Below are positions 43,172-52,206 of a DNA stretch of 64,000 nt, in pieces. Made by a program: the position numbers and the translations under genes. The notes beneath the pieces were generated by a model that searched no databases, was not told the origin of the DNA, and saw nothing but the letters and a program-made list of their open reading frames with translations. Source of the DNA: Terribacillus sp. FSL K6-0262 (GTDB taxonomy: Bacteria > Bacillota > Bacilli > Bacillales > Amphibacillaceae); the NCBI RefSeq assembly GCF_037977385.1, contig NZ_CP150277.1:2457001-2521000 (forward strand), in the 5' to 3' direction. The number at the start of each line of letters is the position of its first letter. Within the stretch, counting starts at the first letter, position 1.

Positions 43172-43900
43172 ATGCGCGTTACCATTTGGAACGAATACCG
43201 TCATGAGAAGGAAAACGACCAGGTGAGAAGCATTTATCCCCAAGGCATCCATGGAGCGATTGCCGAATTTTTGAAGCAGGCTGGATTTGTGGTAAGGACC
43301 AGGACACTTGATGATCCGGAACAGGGTTTGGATCAAGGGACATTGGAACAGACGGATGTCCTGATCTGGTGGGCGCATAAAGCCCATGAAGAAGTGAATG
43401 ACCATGCCATCGAGCGAGTGAAGCAGCGCGTCCTGGCAGGGATGGGGCTGATTGTCCTCCATTCCGGCCACTTCTCCAAGATATTCCGTAATTTGATGGG
43501 GACGACATGTGACCTGAAATGGCGTCAGGACGGAGAGAAAGAAAGAATTTGGGTAGTCCAGCCGAGTCATCCAATCACAAGGGGGCTTGGTGAGTATTTC
43601 GAGCTTCCGGAAGAAGAAATGTACGGCGAGCATTTCGACATACCCGAACCAGACCATACCTTATTCATCAGCTGGTTCGAGGGCGGTGAAGTTTTCCGCA
43701 GCGGCTGCACGTATAATCGGGGAAAAGGGAAAATCTTCTATTTCCGGCCCGGTCATGAAACGTACCCGACTTACTATGATAAGAATGTGCAGACTGTCAT
43801 CCGGAATGCTTGCGAGTGGGCAGCGGCACCATCGGCTGTCGTTCCGCACTACGGAAAATCCGAAGCCTTGGAGCCGATCCTGCGCCTGGCGAAGAAATGA
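43172..43900 (+). CDS. ThuA-domain protein
   Basis: A 242-residue ThuA protein of the class-I glutamine-amidotransferase-like fold. It has [47 protein letters not shown] and [16 protein letters not shown] near the end. ThuA of rhizobia acts in trehalose and 3-keto-sugar metabolism. A Gfo/Idh/MocA enzyme and a sugar isomerase lie 6 kb away, the usual company of ThuA proteins, but in a separate operon. AAGGAAGAAGGAG precedes the ATG. Confidence 0.85.
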   Translation: MRVTIWNEYRHEKENDQVRSIYPQGIHGAIAEFLKQAGFVVRTRTLDDPEQGLDQGTLEQTDVLIWWAHKAHEEVNDHAIERVKQRVLAGMGLIVLHSGHFSKIFRNLMGTTCDLKWRQDGEKERIWVVQPSHPITRGLGEYFELPEEEMYGEHFDIPEPDHTLFISWFEGGEVFRSGCTYNRGKGKIFYFRPGHETYPTYYDKNVQTVIRNACEWAAAPSAVVPHYGKSEALEPILRLAKK

Positions 43901-43906
43901 GCGTAT

Positions 43907-43935
43907 AAAGCCGTCTTGTTGCACTGGCGGCTTTT
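43907..43935 (+). terminator. Terminator after thuA
   Basis: A 7-bp stem AAAGCCG/CGGCTTT with a 14-base loop ends in TTTT. Confidence 0.6.
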
Positions 43936-43977
43936 ACATAAAATAAAAGAGACTAATCAAAAGGAGGAGAACAAGTG

Positions 43978-44988
43978 ATGCGTGCCATTGGAATTTATCA
44001 ATACAAATCAGTGGAACAAGCAGATAGTTTTGCAGAAGAACAGGTGGACAAGCCAAAAGCAGAAGCTGGGGATGTACTGGTCCGGGTGAAGGCAGTCAGT
44101 GTCAATCCAGTGGATACAAAGCAGCGCAAGCTGAAGGAGGATGATGGGGAATTCCGCATCCTGGGCTTCGATGCAGCTGGCATCATCGAGGAAGTCGGCG
44201 AGGAAGTGGAAGGGTTTCAGCCAGGGGATGAGGTCTATTATGCCGGATCGGTTGCCCGCCAAGGCTCCAACAGTGAATTCCAGCTCGTCGACCATAAGGT
44301 TATCGCCAAGAAGCCTGCCAGCCTCACTTTCGCAGAAGCAGCCGCATTGCCTTTGACAGCGCTGACTGCATGGGAGGCGATGTTCGAGAAAATGCATATA
44401 CCGCTTGATGCAAAAGCCAATCAAGATAAGACGATCCTATTGATCAATGCTGCTGGCGGCGTCGGATCGATTGCATCCCAGTTCGCCAAACTGTATGGAT
44501 TGCGTGTAGTCGGGACTGCTTCCAGGGAAGAGACCATCACATGGGCGAAGCAGCATGGAACCGAGCTGGTGATCAATCACCATGAACCGCTGCATCCGCA
44601 GCTTGAGGAATTAGGGATCGATAGTGTCGATTATGTCTTTTGCATGCATCAGCTGGACAAGGCTTGGGATGACATCATGGAAGTCGTGAAACCGGAAGGC
44701 ATCGTCTGTGCCATTACTGGTCCGGTCGAAGGAATCAAATTGACGGATATGACATCCAAGAGCCTGACATTGGTCTGGGAGTATATGTTCACGCGCACAC
44801 TTCATCAGACACCGAGCAGATATAAGCAGGGTGAAATCCTGGCCAAGGTGGCTGAGCTCGTCGAAGAAGGGCGAATCCGCACGACAAAATCAGAAGAATT
44901 ACAGGGCCTCACTGTCGGGAATCTGCAGGCAGCCCATAAGCGATTGGAAGAAGGCAGCATGATCGGGAAACTAGTCATCACCGTATGA
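43978..44988 (+). CDS. Zinc-free MDR dehydrogenase (quinone reductase-like)
   Basis: A 336-residue medium-chain dehydrogenase of the ZADH/quinone reductase group. The N-terminal GroES-like domain has AVSVNPVDTKQRK and LGFDAAGIIEEVGEEVEGFQPGDEVYYAG. The Rossmann loop is LINAAGGVGSIASQFAKL. The Cys and His ligands of zinc alcohol dehydrogenases are missing, so it is a zinc-independent NAD(P)H enzyme. I chose the ATG at 43978 over the GTG at 43975; AAGGAGGAG is upstream. It stands alone. Substrates are probably quinones or enals. Confidence 0.85.
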   Translation: MRAIGIYQYKSVEQADSFAEEQVDKPKAEAGDVLVRVKAVSVNPVDTKQRKLKEDDGEFRILGFDAAGIIEEVGEEVEGFQPGDEVYYAGSVARQGSNSEFQLVDHKVIAKKPASLTFAEAAALPLTALTAWEAMFEKMHIPLDAKANQDKTILLINAAGGVGSIASQFAKLYGLRVVGTASREETITWAKQHGTELVINHHEPLHPQLEELGIDSVDYVFCMHQLDKAWDDIMEVVKPEGIVCAITGPVEGIKLTDMTSKSLTLVWEYMFTRTLHQTPSRYKQGEILAKVAELVEEGRIRTTKSEELQGLTVGNLQAAHKRLEEGSMIGKLVITV

Positions 44989-45022
44989 CAAAGGCAGTGA
45001 TCATGCTGTCTTTGTTCTTTTT
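44988..45022 (+). terminator. Terminator after the MDR gene
   Basis: A 10-bp stem ACAAAGGCAG/CTGTCTTTGT (one G-T pair) starts at the stop codon and is followed by TCTTTTT. Confidence 0.8.
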
Positions 45023-45078
45023 CCTGGCAATCTTGTTGTATAATGAATGCAAGACATATGGTGGAGAGGTGAACTGAT

Positions 45079-46044
45079 ATGATACATAAAGTAGCTGTCA
45101 TAACAAGCGGAGGAGATTCACCAGGGATGAATGCGGCCATACGTGCAATCGTCAAGGCGGCAAACTATCATGATATCGAAGTGTATGGCGTCGAAGGCGG
45201 ATATCAGGGCCTGATCGAAGATAAGTTATCCATTTTGCGCACCCCGGATGTGGAAACGATTGCAAACAAAGGCGGGACGATCCTGAAAACATCACGGTCG
45301 CTTGCTTTCATGGACGAATCCGGCAGGAAGCAAGCGGTGGATGTGCTCCGTAACTATGGTATCGCTGATGTCATCGTCATTGGCGGCGAAGGATCCCTTC
45401 AGGGAGCACAAAAGCTGCATGAACTTGGTATCCGGGTCATCGGTATCCCGGGAACGATCGACAATGATCTGGATTATACCGACTATAGCATCGGCTTCGA
45501 TACAACCTTGAACACGGTGCTCAGTTCCATCGGACGCATCAAGGATACCGGTTTGTCCCATAACAAGACGACCATCGTCGAAGTGATGGGCCGGCATTGC
45601 GGCGACCTGGCTTTATTCACTGCTGTCGCCGGTGAAGGAGACATCATTTCGACACCGGAGCATAAACTTAGTTTTGAACAGATTTGTGAGAAATTGCAAG
45701 ACAAGATTTCCAAAGGGCGAAATGATAACATCATTGTCGTTACAGAACGGATGTATGATTTGGATGAGCTGCAGCAATATATCGAGGAACAGATGAACAT
45801 AGAAGTACGTACAACCGTGCTGGGATTTATACAGCGCGGCGGCGAGCCGTCCGCATTCGACCGTATCCTGGCCAACAAAATGGGAGTCAAAGCGGTGAAG
45901 ATGCTGATGGAGGGTCAGTCGGGTTATGCAATTGGCATCAAAGCCAATCAGCTGATCGCAAAGGATTTGGAAACGATGCTCGATGAGAAGACGGATAAGC
46001 AAGCGAATTATGATTTGCTGGATATGCTGCTGTATACCACATGA
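45079..46044 (+). CDS. pfkA: ATP-type 6-phosphofructokinase, variant
   Basis: A 321-residue phosphofructokinase. The ATP loop is ITSGGDSPGMNAAIRA, the catalytic Asp128 lies in PGTIDND, and the substrate loop is VEVMGRHCGDLALF; RGGEPSAFDR is near the C-terminus. Gly at the two ATP/PPi discriminating positions points to ATP. The usual GGDGS motif reads GGEGS (Glu104), so the magnesium-coordinating Asp is replaced. It is alone and not next to pyk, unlike the housekeeping gene of bacilli, so it may be a second copy. GGAGAGGTGAA precedes the ATG. Confidence 0.85.
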   Translation: MIHKVAVITSGGDSPGMNAAIRAIVKAANYHDIEVYGVEGGYQGLIEDKLSILRTPDVETIANKGGTILKTSRSLAFMDESGRKQAVDVLRNYGIADVIVIGGEGSLQGAQKLHELGIRVIGIPGTIDNDLDYTDYSIGFDTTLNTVLSSIGRIKDTGLSHNKTTIVEVMGRHCGDLALFTAVAGEGDIISTPEHKLSFEQICEKLQDKISKGRNDNIIVVTERMYDLDELQQYIEEQMNIEVRTTVLGFIQRGGEPSAFDRILANKMGVKAVKMLMEGQSGYAIGIKANQLIAKDLETMLDEKTDKQANYDLLDMLLYTT

Positions 46045-46058
46045 TTCATCCAAAATGG

Positions 46059-46086
46059 AACACGCCTGGGACAAGGCGTGTTTTTT
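46059..46086 (+). terminator. Terminator after pfkA
   Basis: A 9-bp perfect stem AACACGCCT/AGGCGTGTT with a GGGACA loop is followed by TTTTC. Confidence 0.92.
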
Positions 46087-46116
46087 CTTTGGCGAAACAT
46101 GTATATACAATTATAT

Positions 46117-46130
46117 TGAAAGCGCTTGCA
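46117..46130 (+). promoter_or_regulatory. cre box of the sugar ABC operon
   Basis: TGAAAGCGCTTGCA matches the CcpA consensus fully. It overlaps the -35 of the likely promoter. Confidence 0.9.
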
Positions 46131-46154
46131 AATATATGATAAACTTTTTATACA
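46127..46154 (+). promoter_or_regulatory. Promoter of the sugar ABC operon
   Basis: A -35 TTGCAA (46127-46132), a 16-bp spacer and a -10 TATACA (46149-46154). The cre box covers the -35. Confidence 0.6.
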
Positions 46155-46221
46155 CTGCAACAGGAAAAAATCTGGGATATGCTTAGAGAAGTCCACGGGA
46201 GGGAATGAGATTACCGCACTT

Positions 46222-46235
46222 GGAAAGCGTTTACT
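46222..46235 (+). promoter_or_regulatory. Second cre-like or LacI-type site
   Basis: GGAAAGCGTTTACT, with the CG centre of CcpA/LacI-family sites, lies 22 bp before the lipoprotein start, a position for a roadblock. It differs from a cre at the first base. Confidence 0.5.
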
Positions 46236-46257
46236 TAACATGCGAGGAGGAACTGTG

Positions 46258-47532
46258 ATGAAGCGAAGCTTTTTGATGGTTGCCTTACTTGCCAGCGTGG
46301 GGCTGGCAGGCTGCTCGGCTGTGACGGGCGGAGATGGTGCGAGTGATGACAGAGTGCAAATTACATATGCGAGGGGGACGGATACGACTGGTGCCACAGA
46401 TATACTAGTCGAAGAATTCGAAAAGGAGCATCCGGAAATCGATGTGGTGGTCCGGGAAATGCCTTCTGATACGGGGGAATCGCATAATCAGTATGTCACG
46501 ATGTTCAGCGGGAAAAGTCCGGAAGTGGATGTATTCGATGCAGACATCGTCTGGGCGGCGGAGTTCGGTCAGGCAAACTATGTGCTGCCGCTCGATCGGC
46601 TGATTGAGCGGGATAAGGTGGATATGGACGCTTACTTCCCGGCTACAGTCGAAGCAGGCCGATACAACGGGAGGCAATATGCCATGCCGGGCTATGCGGA
46701 TGCGGGATTGCTCTATTACCGGACGGATATAACCGATCAGGTTCCCGAAACATGGGATGAGCTGGAACGATTAGCCGAAGAGAATATGGGCAAGGAGGGC
46801 ACCAAATTCGGCTATCTCATGCAGGCAGCCCAATATGAAGGTATTGTGACGAATGCGATCGAGTATATTTATTCCTATGGCGGCCAGGTGCTGGATGCCA
46901 ATGGGAATGTCGTCATCAATAGTCCGGAAGCAATTGAAGGCTTACAGAAGATGATCGACATAGCAAATAGCGATTTTGTTCCGAATAATATCCTTAACTT
47001 CCAGGAAATCGACACAGAATCTTCCTTCAATGAAGGCAATGCCGTGTATGCCAGGAACTGGCCGTATTTAAATGACACGGCGAACGATCCCGAGATATCA
47101 AAGGTAGCCGGTAATGTGGGGATCGCTACGCTTCCGGCCGGAAGTGAAGGAGCAGCCTCATCATTGGGAGGATGGATGCGGATGATCAACCGCTATTCCG
47201 ATGAAGTGGAGGCATCCTGGACTTTTGTCAAATGGATGAGCGGAGAAGAAGGACAGAAGATCAGTGCCATCGAAGGCGGGAAAGCCCCGACGATAGAAGC
47301 GTTGTATGAGGATGAAGAGATTACCGATGTCAGCGCTGTACTGGCCAGCGAAGATTTCTACGATTCCCTGCAGAACGCGATACCACGTCCGATCACTCCT
47401 ATTTATCCGGAGATTTCCGATATCATGCAAATCGAGATTTCCCGTGCGCTGGCTGGGGAAATCACTGCTGAAGAAGCGGTTGAGCGAATGGAAACAAAAA
47501 TGAAAGCTGCGTTGGAATCCGTAACCAATTAA
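46258..47532 (+). CDS. Sugar ABC transporter lipoprotein (substrate-binding)
   Basis: A 424-residue family 1 solute-binding lipoprotein. The signal peptide ends at the lipobox LAGC (Cys19). The mature part has EFEKEHPEIDVVVREMP, DADIVWAAEFGQANYVLPLD and YAMPGYADAGLLYYRTD, all typical of oligosaccharide binders (MalE/UgpB group). I chose the ATG at 46258 because GGAGGAAC is upstream; the open frame to 46126 runs through the promoter. It captures sugar outside the cell for the two permeases that follow. The sugar is unknown. Two CcpA-type sites lie upstream. Confidence 0.9.
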   Translation: MKRSFLMVALLASVGLAGCSAVTGGDGASDDRVQITYARGTDTTGATDILVEEFEKEHPEIDVVVREMPSDTGESHNQYVTMFSGKSPEVDVFDADIVWAAEFGQANYVLPLDRLIERDKVDMDAYFPATVEAGRYNGRQYAMPGYADAGLLYYRTDITDQVPETWDELERLAEENMGKEGTKFGYLMQAAQYEGIVTNAIEYIYSYGGQVLDANGNVVINSPEAIEGLQKMIDIANSDFVPNNILNFQEIDTESSFNEGNAVYARNWPYLNDTANDPEISKVAGNVGIATLPAGSEGAASSLGGWMRMINRYSDEVEASWTFVKWMSGEEGQKISAIEGGKAPTIEALYEDEEITDVSAVLASEDFYDSLQNAIPRPITPIYPEISDIMQIEISRALAGEITAEEAVERMETKMKAALESVTN

Positions 47533-47545
47533 AGGAGCTGAGCGT

Positions 47546-48874
47546 ATGAAGCACCCGAAAAAGAGACGGTTCCAGCTGAGTGAACGACAGCTTGGTTACG
47601 CGATGGTCGCACCGTCTATCATTCTCATTGCAGTCATCATCATTTGGCCGATTTTGCTATCAGCCTGGAACAGCTTGTTTGATTACCGTTTGAATGACCC
47701 GGCGAAAGCAGAACGGATCTCGGCCTTGAGCATCAATCTCGAAACCTATGCGGATAACCGATACCTCGTCCATGACACAATGGAAGAAATCAGGTCCGTG
47801 ATGCCTGATGCAGGCAGGACGCTGGATGACATTGCGTCTGCCTTGGATGAACAGCATGAAACATTGTTGGCTAGTGATGAAGGACTTGCAGACCGTTATG
47901 AAGAAGTCAATACCATGCTGGAAAACTATCAGCCTGTCAATGATGATGATCTCCGTCTATCGGAGGTATCGGAGGAATGGGCAGATGGGTTTGCCAATAC
48001 ACTGGATGAGCAGACAGCAGCTGTCCGGGCATTGCAGGAAGACGCTCCCGAAGAAGCAGTCCAGCCTCTGACGGACCTGGAATCCCAGCTGTCGAATACG
48101 AAGGGTTCCATCCTGGAGCCGAACTTTGTCGGTATCAAGAATTATACAGCCTATCTCGGTGATGGCCGGACCTGGACCGCGATGCTGAATACGCTGCTGT
48201 TCACTGTCGTCACTGTAGGGATAGAGCTGATCATCGGGATGGCCGTTGCCTTGCTCATCAACCGGATGTTCGTCGGACGCGGGCTTGTCCGGGCAGCAGT
48301 TCTCGTACCGTGGGCAATACCGACAGCAGTGGCAGCAATGATGTGGACATTCCTGTTTGACGGGCAATCCGGTATCATGGCCCATTATATGGCTCAAATC
48401 GGTCTCATCGATGACCCAGGCGCGCTGCTTTCCACTGGCGCAGGCGGCATGTTCTCTGTCATGTTTGCAGATATCTGGAAAACGACACCATACATGGCAC
48501 TTTTGCTGCTGGCAGGTTTGCAGACGATTCCGCGTTCGATGTACGAAGCAGCGGAAGTCGATGGTGCGAACAAAATCCAGCAATTTTTCTCCATCACCTT
48601 GCCGATGATCCGTTCGGCAATCCTGGTTGCGGTCCTATTCCGCGCACTGGACGCATTCCGTGTGTTCGACCTCATCTATGTCCTCACTGGCGGAGGTCCG
48701 GCAAACTCGACGGAATCGATCAGTGTCTATGCTTACAAACTCTTGTTTGAACAGCAGAATTTCGGTGCCGGCTCGGCTTTGAGTGTCATCGTATTCCTGA
48801 GCGTCGCCTTGCTCAGTGCGATTTTCATCAAGCTGATCGGGTCGGATTTGTTCAGCGGAAGACTAAAACGATAG
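47546..48874 (+). CDS. Sugar ABC permease, MalF-type with outer insertion
   Basis: A 442-residue permease. After the first helix (YAMVAPSIILIAVIIIWPILLSAW, about residues 19-42) comes a charged stretch of about 135 residues (roughly 50-190, AKAERISALSIN to LESQLSNTKGSI) before NFVGIKNYTAYL, where normal family members run straight on. The insertion is acidic, mostly helical and should lie outside the membrane. The C-terminal half is ordinary, with the ATPase contact loop EAAEVDGANKIQQFFSITLP. It forms a heterodimer with the next gene product. No ATPase gene is present, so a shared MsmX-type ATPase is likely. Confidence 0.88.
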   Translation: MKHPKKRRFQLSERQLGYAMVAPSIILIAVIIIWPILLSAWNSLFDYRLNDPAKAERISALSINLETYADNRYLVHDTMEEIRSVMPDAGRTLDDIASALDEQHETLLASDEGLADRYEEVNTMLENYQPVNDDDLRLSEVSEEWADGFANTLDEQTAAVRALQEDAPEEAVQPLTDLESQLSNTKGSILEPNFVGIKNYTAYLGDGRTWTAMLNTLLFTVVTVGIELIIGMAVALLINRMFVGRGLVRAAVLVPWAIPTAVAAMMWTFLFDGQSGIMAHYMAQIGLIDDPGALLSTGAGGMFSVMFADIWKTTPYMALLLLAGLQTIPRSMYEAAEVDGANKIQQFFSITLPMIRSAILVAVLFRALDAFRVFDLIYVLTGGGPANSTESISVYAYKLLFEQQNFGAGSALSVIVFLSVALLSAIFIKLIGSDLFSGRLKR

Positions 48875-48892
48875 GACGGGGAGGAAAATTCC

Positions 48893-49714
48893 ATGAGAAA
48901 ACGTGCTGGAGTCGGGTTTTACATTTTTTTGATCATCTTTGTATTCCTGGTCATGTTCCCGTTCATCTGGGTGCTCCTGACCTCGATCAAACCGCAGGGA
49001 GAAATTTTTTCTTCTTTTCAGTGGTTTTCAAGCAATATGACACTGGAAAACTATGCATCGGCGCTTGAGACAAGACCGTTGCTTCTGTACATGCTGAATA
49101 GCTTTGTTGTTGCAACACTCACTACAATCATCTCCATCATCGTCGCATCTTTCACAGCCTATGCGGTCACACGGCTGCCGATCCGATTCAAAGGTCTGAT
49201 TCTTGGATTGGTGCTGGCGGCATCCATGTTTCCGCAAATCGCAGTCCTTTCACCGATCTTCAATTTTGTCACCGATGCAGGCTTGCGCAACAGCTATCTC
49301 GGTCTGGTAATCCCGTACATTACCATCAGTTTGCCGCTGGCAATCTGGATTCTATCGACATTTTTCATCAAAATCCCGCTGGCTTTGGAAGAATCGGCGA
49401 AGCTGGATGGAGCAACACCTTTCCAGACATTCCGTAAAATCATCTTCCCGCTGGCCGCACCAGGCGTATTCACGACAGCCATCCTCGTGTTCATCGCAGC
49501 CTGGAATGAGTATCTGTTCGCCTTGACTATCAATACCGATGATCGCTGGCGCACGATACCAGTCGGCATCTCCTTCTATCAAAGCCAATACACGATTCCG
49601 TGGGGGGATATCACTGCCGCTACCGTCATCGTGACGATTCCGATCGTCGTCCTTGTCCTCTTGTTCCAGCGCCGCATCGTCGCGGGCCTGACAAGCGGAT
49701 CTGTCAAAGAATAA
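48893..49714 (+). CDS. Sugar ABC permease, MalG-type
   Basis: A 273-residue permease with six helices and the EAA loop EESAKLDGATPFQTFRKIIFPLAAPG, which contacts the ATPase. The start FYIFLIIFVFLVMFPFIWVLLTSIKP and the GDITAATVIVTIPIVVLVLLFQR ending are typical. It pairs with the permease just upstream. GGACGGGGAGG precedes the ATG. Confidence 0.92.
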   Translation: MRKRAGVGFYIFLIIFVFLVMFPFIWVLLTSIKPQGEIFSSFQWFSSNMTLENYASALETRPLLLYMLNSFVVATLTTIISIIVASFTAYAVTRLPIRFKGLILGLVLAASMFPQIAVLSPIFNFVTDAGLRNSYLGLVIPYITISLPLAIWILSTFFIKIPLALEESAKLDGATPFQTFRKIIFPLAAPGVFTTAILVFIAAWNEYLFALTINTDDRWRTIPVGISFYQSQYTIPWGDITAATVIVTIPIVVLVLLFQRRIVAGLTSGSVKE

Positions 49715-49738
49715 TAAACTTGGAGGTACTGCTGCCTT

Positions 49739-50800
49739 ATGAAAACCTTACGTGTAGGAGTAGTCGGACTAGGAAGTATCGCGCGCAATCGCCATTTGCC
49801 GGAGCTTGAGCAAAATCCGCAAACCGAAATCACCGCTGTCTGTGATGTGGTGCCGAGCAGGTCGGAGGAAATCGCCAAAGCGTACCAAGCGACAGCATAC
49901 ACCGAATACGAAGAGCTGATCGAGGATCCGCGTATCGATGCGGTCATCGTCTGTGCGGCCAACCATCTGCATGCGCCGGTGTCTATCGCTGCTTTGCAGG
50001 CAGGAAAGCATGTCCTCTGCGAAAAGCCGATGGCAACGACACTGGAGGAGGCAGATCAGATGATAGCAGCGCAAAAAGCAAGCGGCAAGCTCCTGCTCAT
50101 CGCTCATAATCAATGCTTTGTCCCATCCCATCAGAAGGCGCGGAAGATGATTCAGGCTGGCGAGCTCGGGAAGATTTACAGCTTCCGGACGACATTCGGT
50201 CATGGAGGCCCGGAGCAATGGAGCATCGATGGGAAAAATAGCTGGTTCTTCGACAAAGACAAAGCGTACATCGGCGCACTTGGGGATCTTGGCGTGCATA
50301 AATCCCATCTGATCGAATTCCTGCTCGATGAGCCGATCCAGGAAGTGGCGGCATTTGTCGATACATTGGCAAAACCATACGCAGATGTGGATGATAATGC
50401 AGTGGCTGTCCTGCGTACAAAATCAGGGATCATCGGCACGCTGGCTGCCAGCTGGTCGTATGTAGCCGAAGAGGATAACTCGACAATCATATATGGCGAA
50501 AAAGGTGTCATCCGACTGGAGGATAGTCCGGACTACAGTCTGGTTGTCGAGTACCATAATGGTGATAGGAGCAATCATTCCCTTGGCGCCATTCAGACGA
50601 ATGATGCCCAGACACAATCGAATTCCGGCGTCGTGGACGCGTTTGCCAGCTGCGTGCTGAATAATGCTTCCGATTGTCCGATCACAGCGGAAAGAGGCCG
50701 CTCGGCGCTGGCTGTCATCTTGGCAGCGTTGGATTCCAATAGCGATAAAAAAGTGATTTCACTTGTACCAGAGCTGGCAGAGAAGGGGGAACAAGCATGA
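49739..50800 (+). CDS. Gfo/Idh/MocA-family oxidoreductase
   Basis: A 353-residue NAD(P)-dependent sugar oxidoreductase. The Rossmann loop is VGVVGLGSIARNRHLP. The catalytic lysine is in the CEKPMATTLEEAD motif, and GALGDLGVHKSHLIEFLL carries the His/Asp region. Members oxidise or reduce sugars and inositols at C1, C2 or C3. Its place after an ABC importer and before an isomerase is like ycjS and ycjR in E. coli, which handle a 3-keto-glucoside. TGGAGGT precedes the ATG. The stop overlaps the next start (ATGA). Confidence 0.9.
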   Translation: MKTLRVGVVGLGSIARNRHLPELEQNPQTEITAVCDVVPSRSEEIAKAYQATAYTEYEELIEDPRIDAVIVCAANHLHAPVSIAALQAGKHVLCEKPMATTLEEADQMIAAQKASGKLLLIAHNQCFVPSHQKARKMIQAGELGKIYSFRTTFGHGGPEQWSIDGKNSWFFDKDKAYIGALGDLGVHKSHLIEFLLDEPIQEVAAFVDTLAKPYADVDDNAVAVLRTKSGIIGTLAASWSYVAEEDNSTIIYGEKGVIRLEDSPDYSLVVEYHNGDRSNHSLGAIQTNDAQTQSNSGVVDAFASCVLNNASDCPITAERGRSALAVILAALDSNSDKKVISLVPELAEKGEQA

Positions 50801-51765
50801 AATTAGGCGTTTTTACTGTATTGTTCCAGGAGCTGTCCCTGGAAGATATGCTTGTACGTGTCAAACAAGCTGGATTGGATACTGTCGAAATCGGGACCGG
50901 CGGCTATCCAGGCAATGCCCATTGCCCGATTGATGAACTGCTGGAAAGTGAAGGAGCATTGAAGAAATATCAGGAAACGTTCGAGAAATATGGCGTTACA
51001 ATCGGAGCTTTCAGCTGTCACGGCAATCCGATTTCGCCTGACAAGGCATTCGCGGAAGAATCGGATTGGCTTCTGCGTAAGACGATAAAGCTTGCTGCCA
51101 AAATGGGAGTACCGGTTGTAAACTGTTTTTCAGGAGTGGCTGGTTCCGAAGAGAGCGCTACGAAGCCGAACTGGCCGGTCACTGCCTGGCCGCCTGAATA
51201 TGGGGATGTGTTGAACTGGCAGTGGGATAAGAAACTCGTTCCTTATTGGAAGGAGCTGGGTTCTTTTGCCGAAGAGCACCAGGTAAAGATTGCACTGGAA
51301 TTGCACGGCGGCTTTCTCGTCCATACACCCTATACCATGCTGAAGCTGCGTGAGCTGACAAGTGATGCTATCGGTGCGAACTTCGATCCGAGTCATATGT
51401 GGTGGCAGGGGATCGATCCGACGGCTGCCATCAAGATACTCGGAAAAGCTGGCGCCATCCATCACTTCCATGCCAAGGATACGTACATCGACCCTGAAAA
51501 TGTCAATATGTACGGCCTGACCGATATGCAGCCGTACAGCAATATCAAAGAGCGGGCTTGGAACTTCCGGACAGTCGGACTCGGTCATGGACTGGAAGAG
51601 TGGAATAAAATGATCAGTGCGCTGCGCACTTACGACTACGATTACGTCATCAGCATCGAGCATGAAGATTCATTGATGTCGATTGAAGAAGGCTTCCAGC
51701 GTGCAGTCGATAATCTGAAAAATGTCGTGATCAATGAACCTGCCACGACGATGTGGTGGACATAA
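50797..51765 (+). CDS. Sugar phosphate isomerase/epimerase (TIM barrel)
   Basis: A 322-residue xylose isomerase-like barrel of the AP endonuclease 2 group. Metal ligands are probably in LELHGGFLVHTP, NFDPSHMWWQGIDP, HHFHAKDTYID and SIEHEDSLMS. The group includes IolE, IolI and YcjR, which act on keto-sugars and inositols. Overlap with the oxidoreductase gene shows tight coupling, and the pair probably converts the imported sugar into a central-pathway sugar. Confidence 0.88.
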   Translation: MKLGVFTVLFQELSLEDMLVRVKQAGLDTVEIGTGGYPGNAHCPIDELLESEGALKKYQETFEKYGVTIGAFSCHGNPISPDKAFAEESDWLLRKTIKLAAKMGVPVVNCFSGVAGSEESATKPNWPVTAWPPEYGDVLNWQWDKKLVPYWKELGSFAEEHQVKIALELHGGFLVHTPYTMLKLRELTSDAIGANFDPSHMWWQGIDPTAAIKILGKAGAIHHFHAKDTYIDPENVNMYGLTDMQPYSNIKERAWNFRTVGLGHGLEEWNKMISALRTYDYDYVISIEHEDSLMSIEEGFQRAVDNLKNVVINEPATTMWWT

Positions 51766-51770
51766 GATTT

Positions 51771-51804
51771 AAGGGCATCTGTCATGAAGACAGATGCCCT
51801 TTTT
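51771..51804. terminator. Terminator after the sugar ABC operon
   Basis: A 13-bp perfect stem AAGGGCATCTGTC/GACAGATGCCCTT with a five-base loop is followed by TTT. It also faces the convergent LXG operon. Confidence 0.92.
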
Positions 51805-51810
51805 AAGCAT

Positions 51811-52206
51811 TCAATTTTCTTTCAATCTGCTATCAGCTTCTTCTCGAAGTTTTTCATCTTCTGATGTTGCATAACCAACATGCAAAACTTCTTCAATATC
51901 TTCCCTGTTAAAAAAGATACTGTAATCAGGTCTGATATGCCCTTCCGGATACGGAACGGATATATAATCATAGAGCTTCTCAGAGCCGTACTCCTGCTGT
52001 TCATAACCATGAATCATAACCGGCTTTTCCGCTCCCTTTAACTTTACAACAGATCCTAACGGTATCAGTTTTTCTGTATCGACATTTTCTACAGTCGGTT
52101 GCTGTTCGGTAGATTCATCATCACCAGATGAAGTGGTGAATCCGACACTGCAGGCTGTGAGAAATATAGTGAAGATTATACAAACAATTAATGGTTTAAT
52201 CTTCAT
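51811..52206 (-). CDS. DUF4176 lipoprotein
   Basis: A 131-residue protein with a lipoprotein signal peptide (lipobox LTAC, Cys at about residue 19), a Ser/Glu-rich linker, and a DUF4176 domain: LIPLGSVVKLKGAEKPVMIHGYEQ, YDYISVPYPEGHI and FFNREDIEEVLHVGY. It is a paralogue of the gene just upstream with an added secretion signal. DUF4176 proteins are found in type VII secretion effector loci and their job is not known. An outer-face partner or immunity role is possible. It overlaps the previous gene by eleven bases. Confidence 0.8.
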   Translation of the reverse strand: MKIKPLIVCIIFTIFLTACSVGFTTSSGDDESTEQQPTVENVDTEKLIPLGSVVKLKGAEKPVMIHGYEQQEYGSEKLYDYISVPYPEGHIRPDYSIFFNREDIEEVLHVGYATSEDEKLREEADSRLKEN

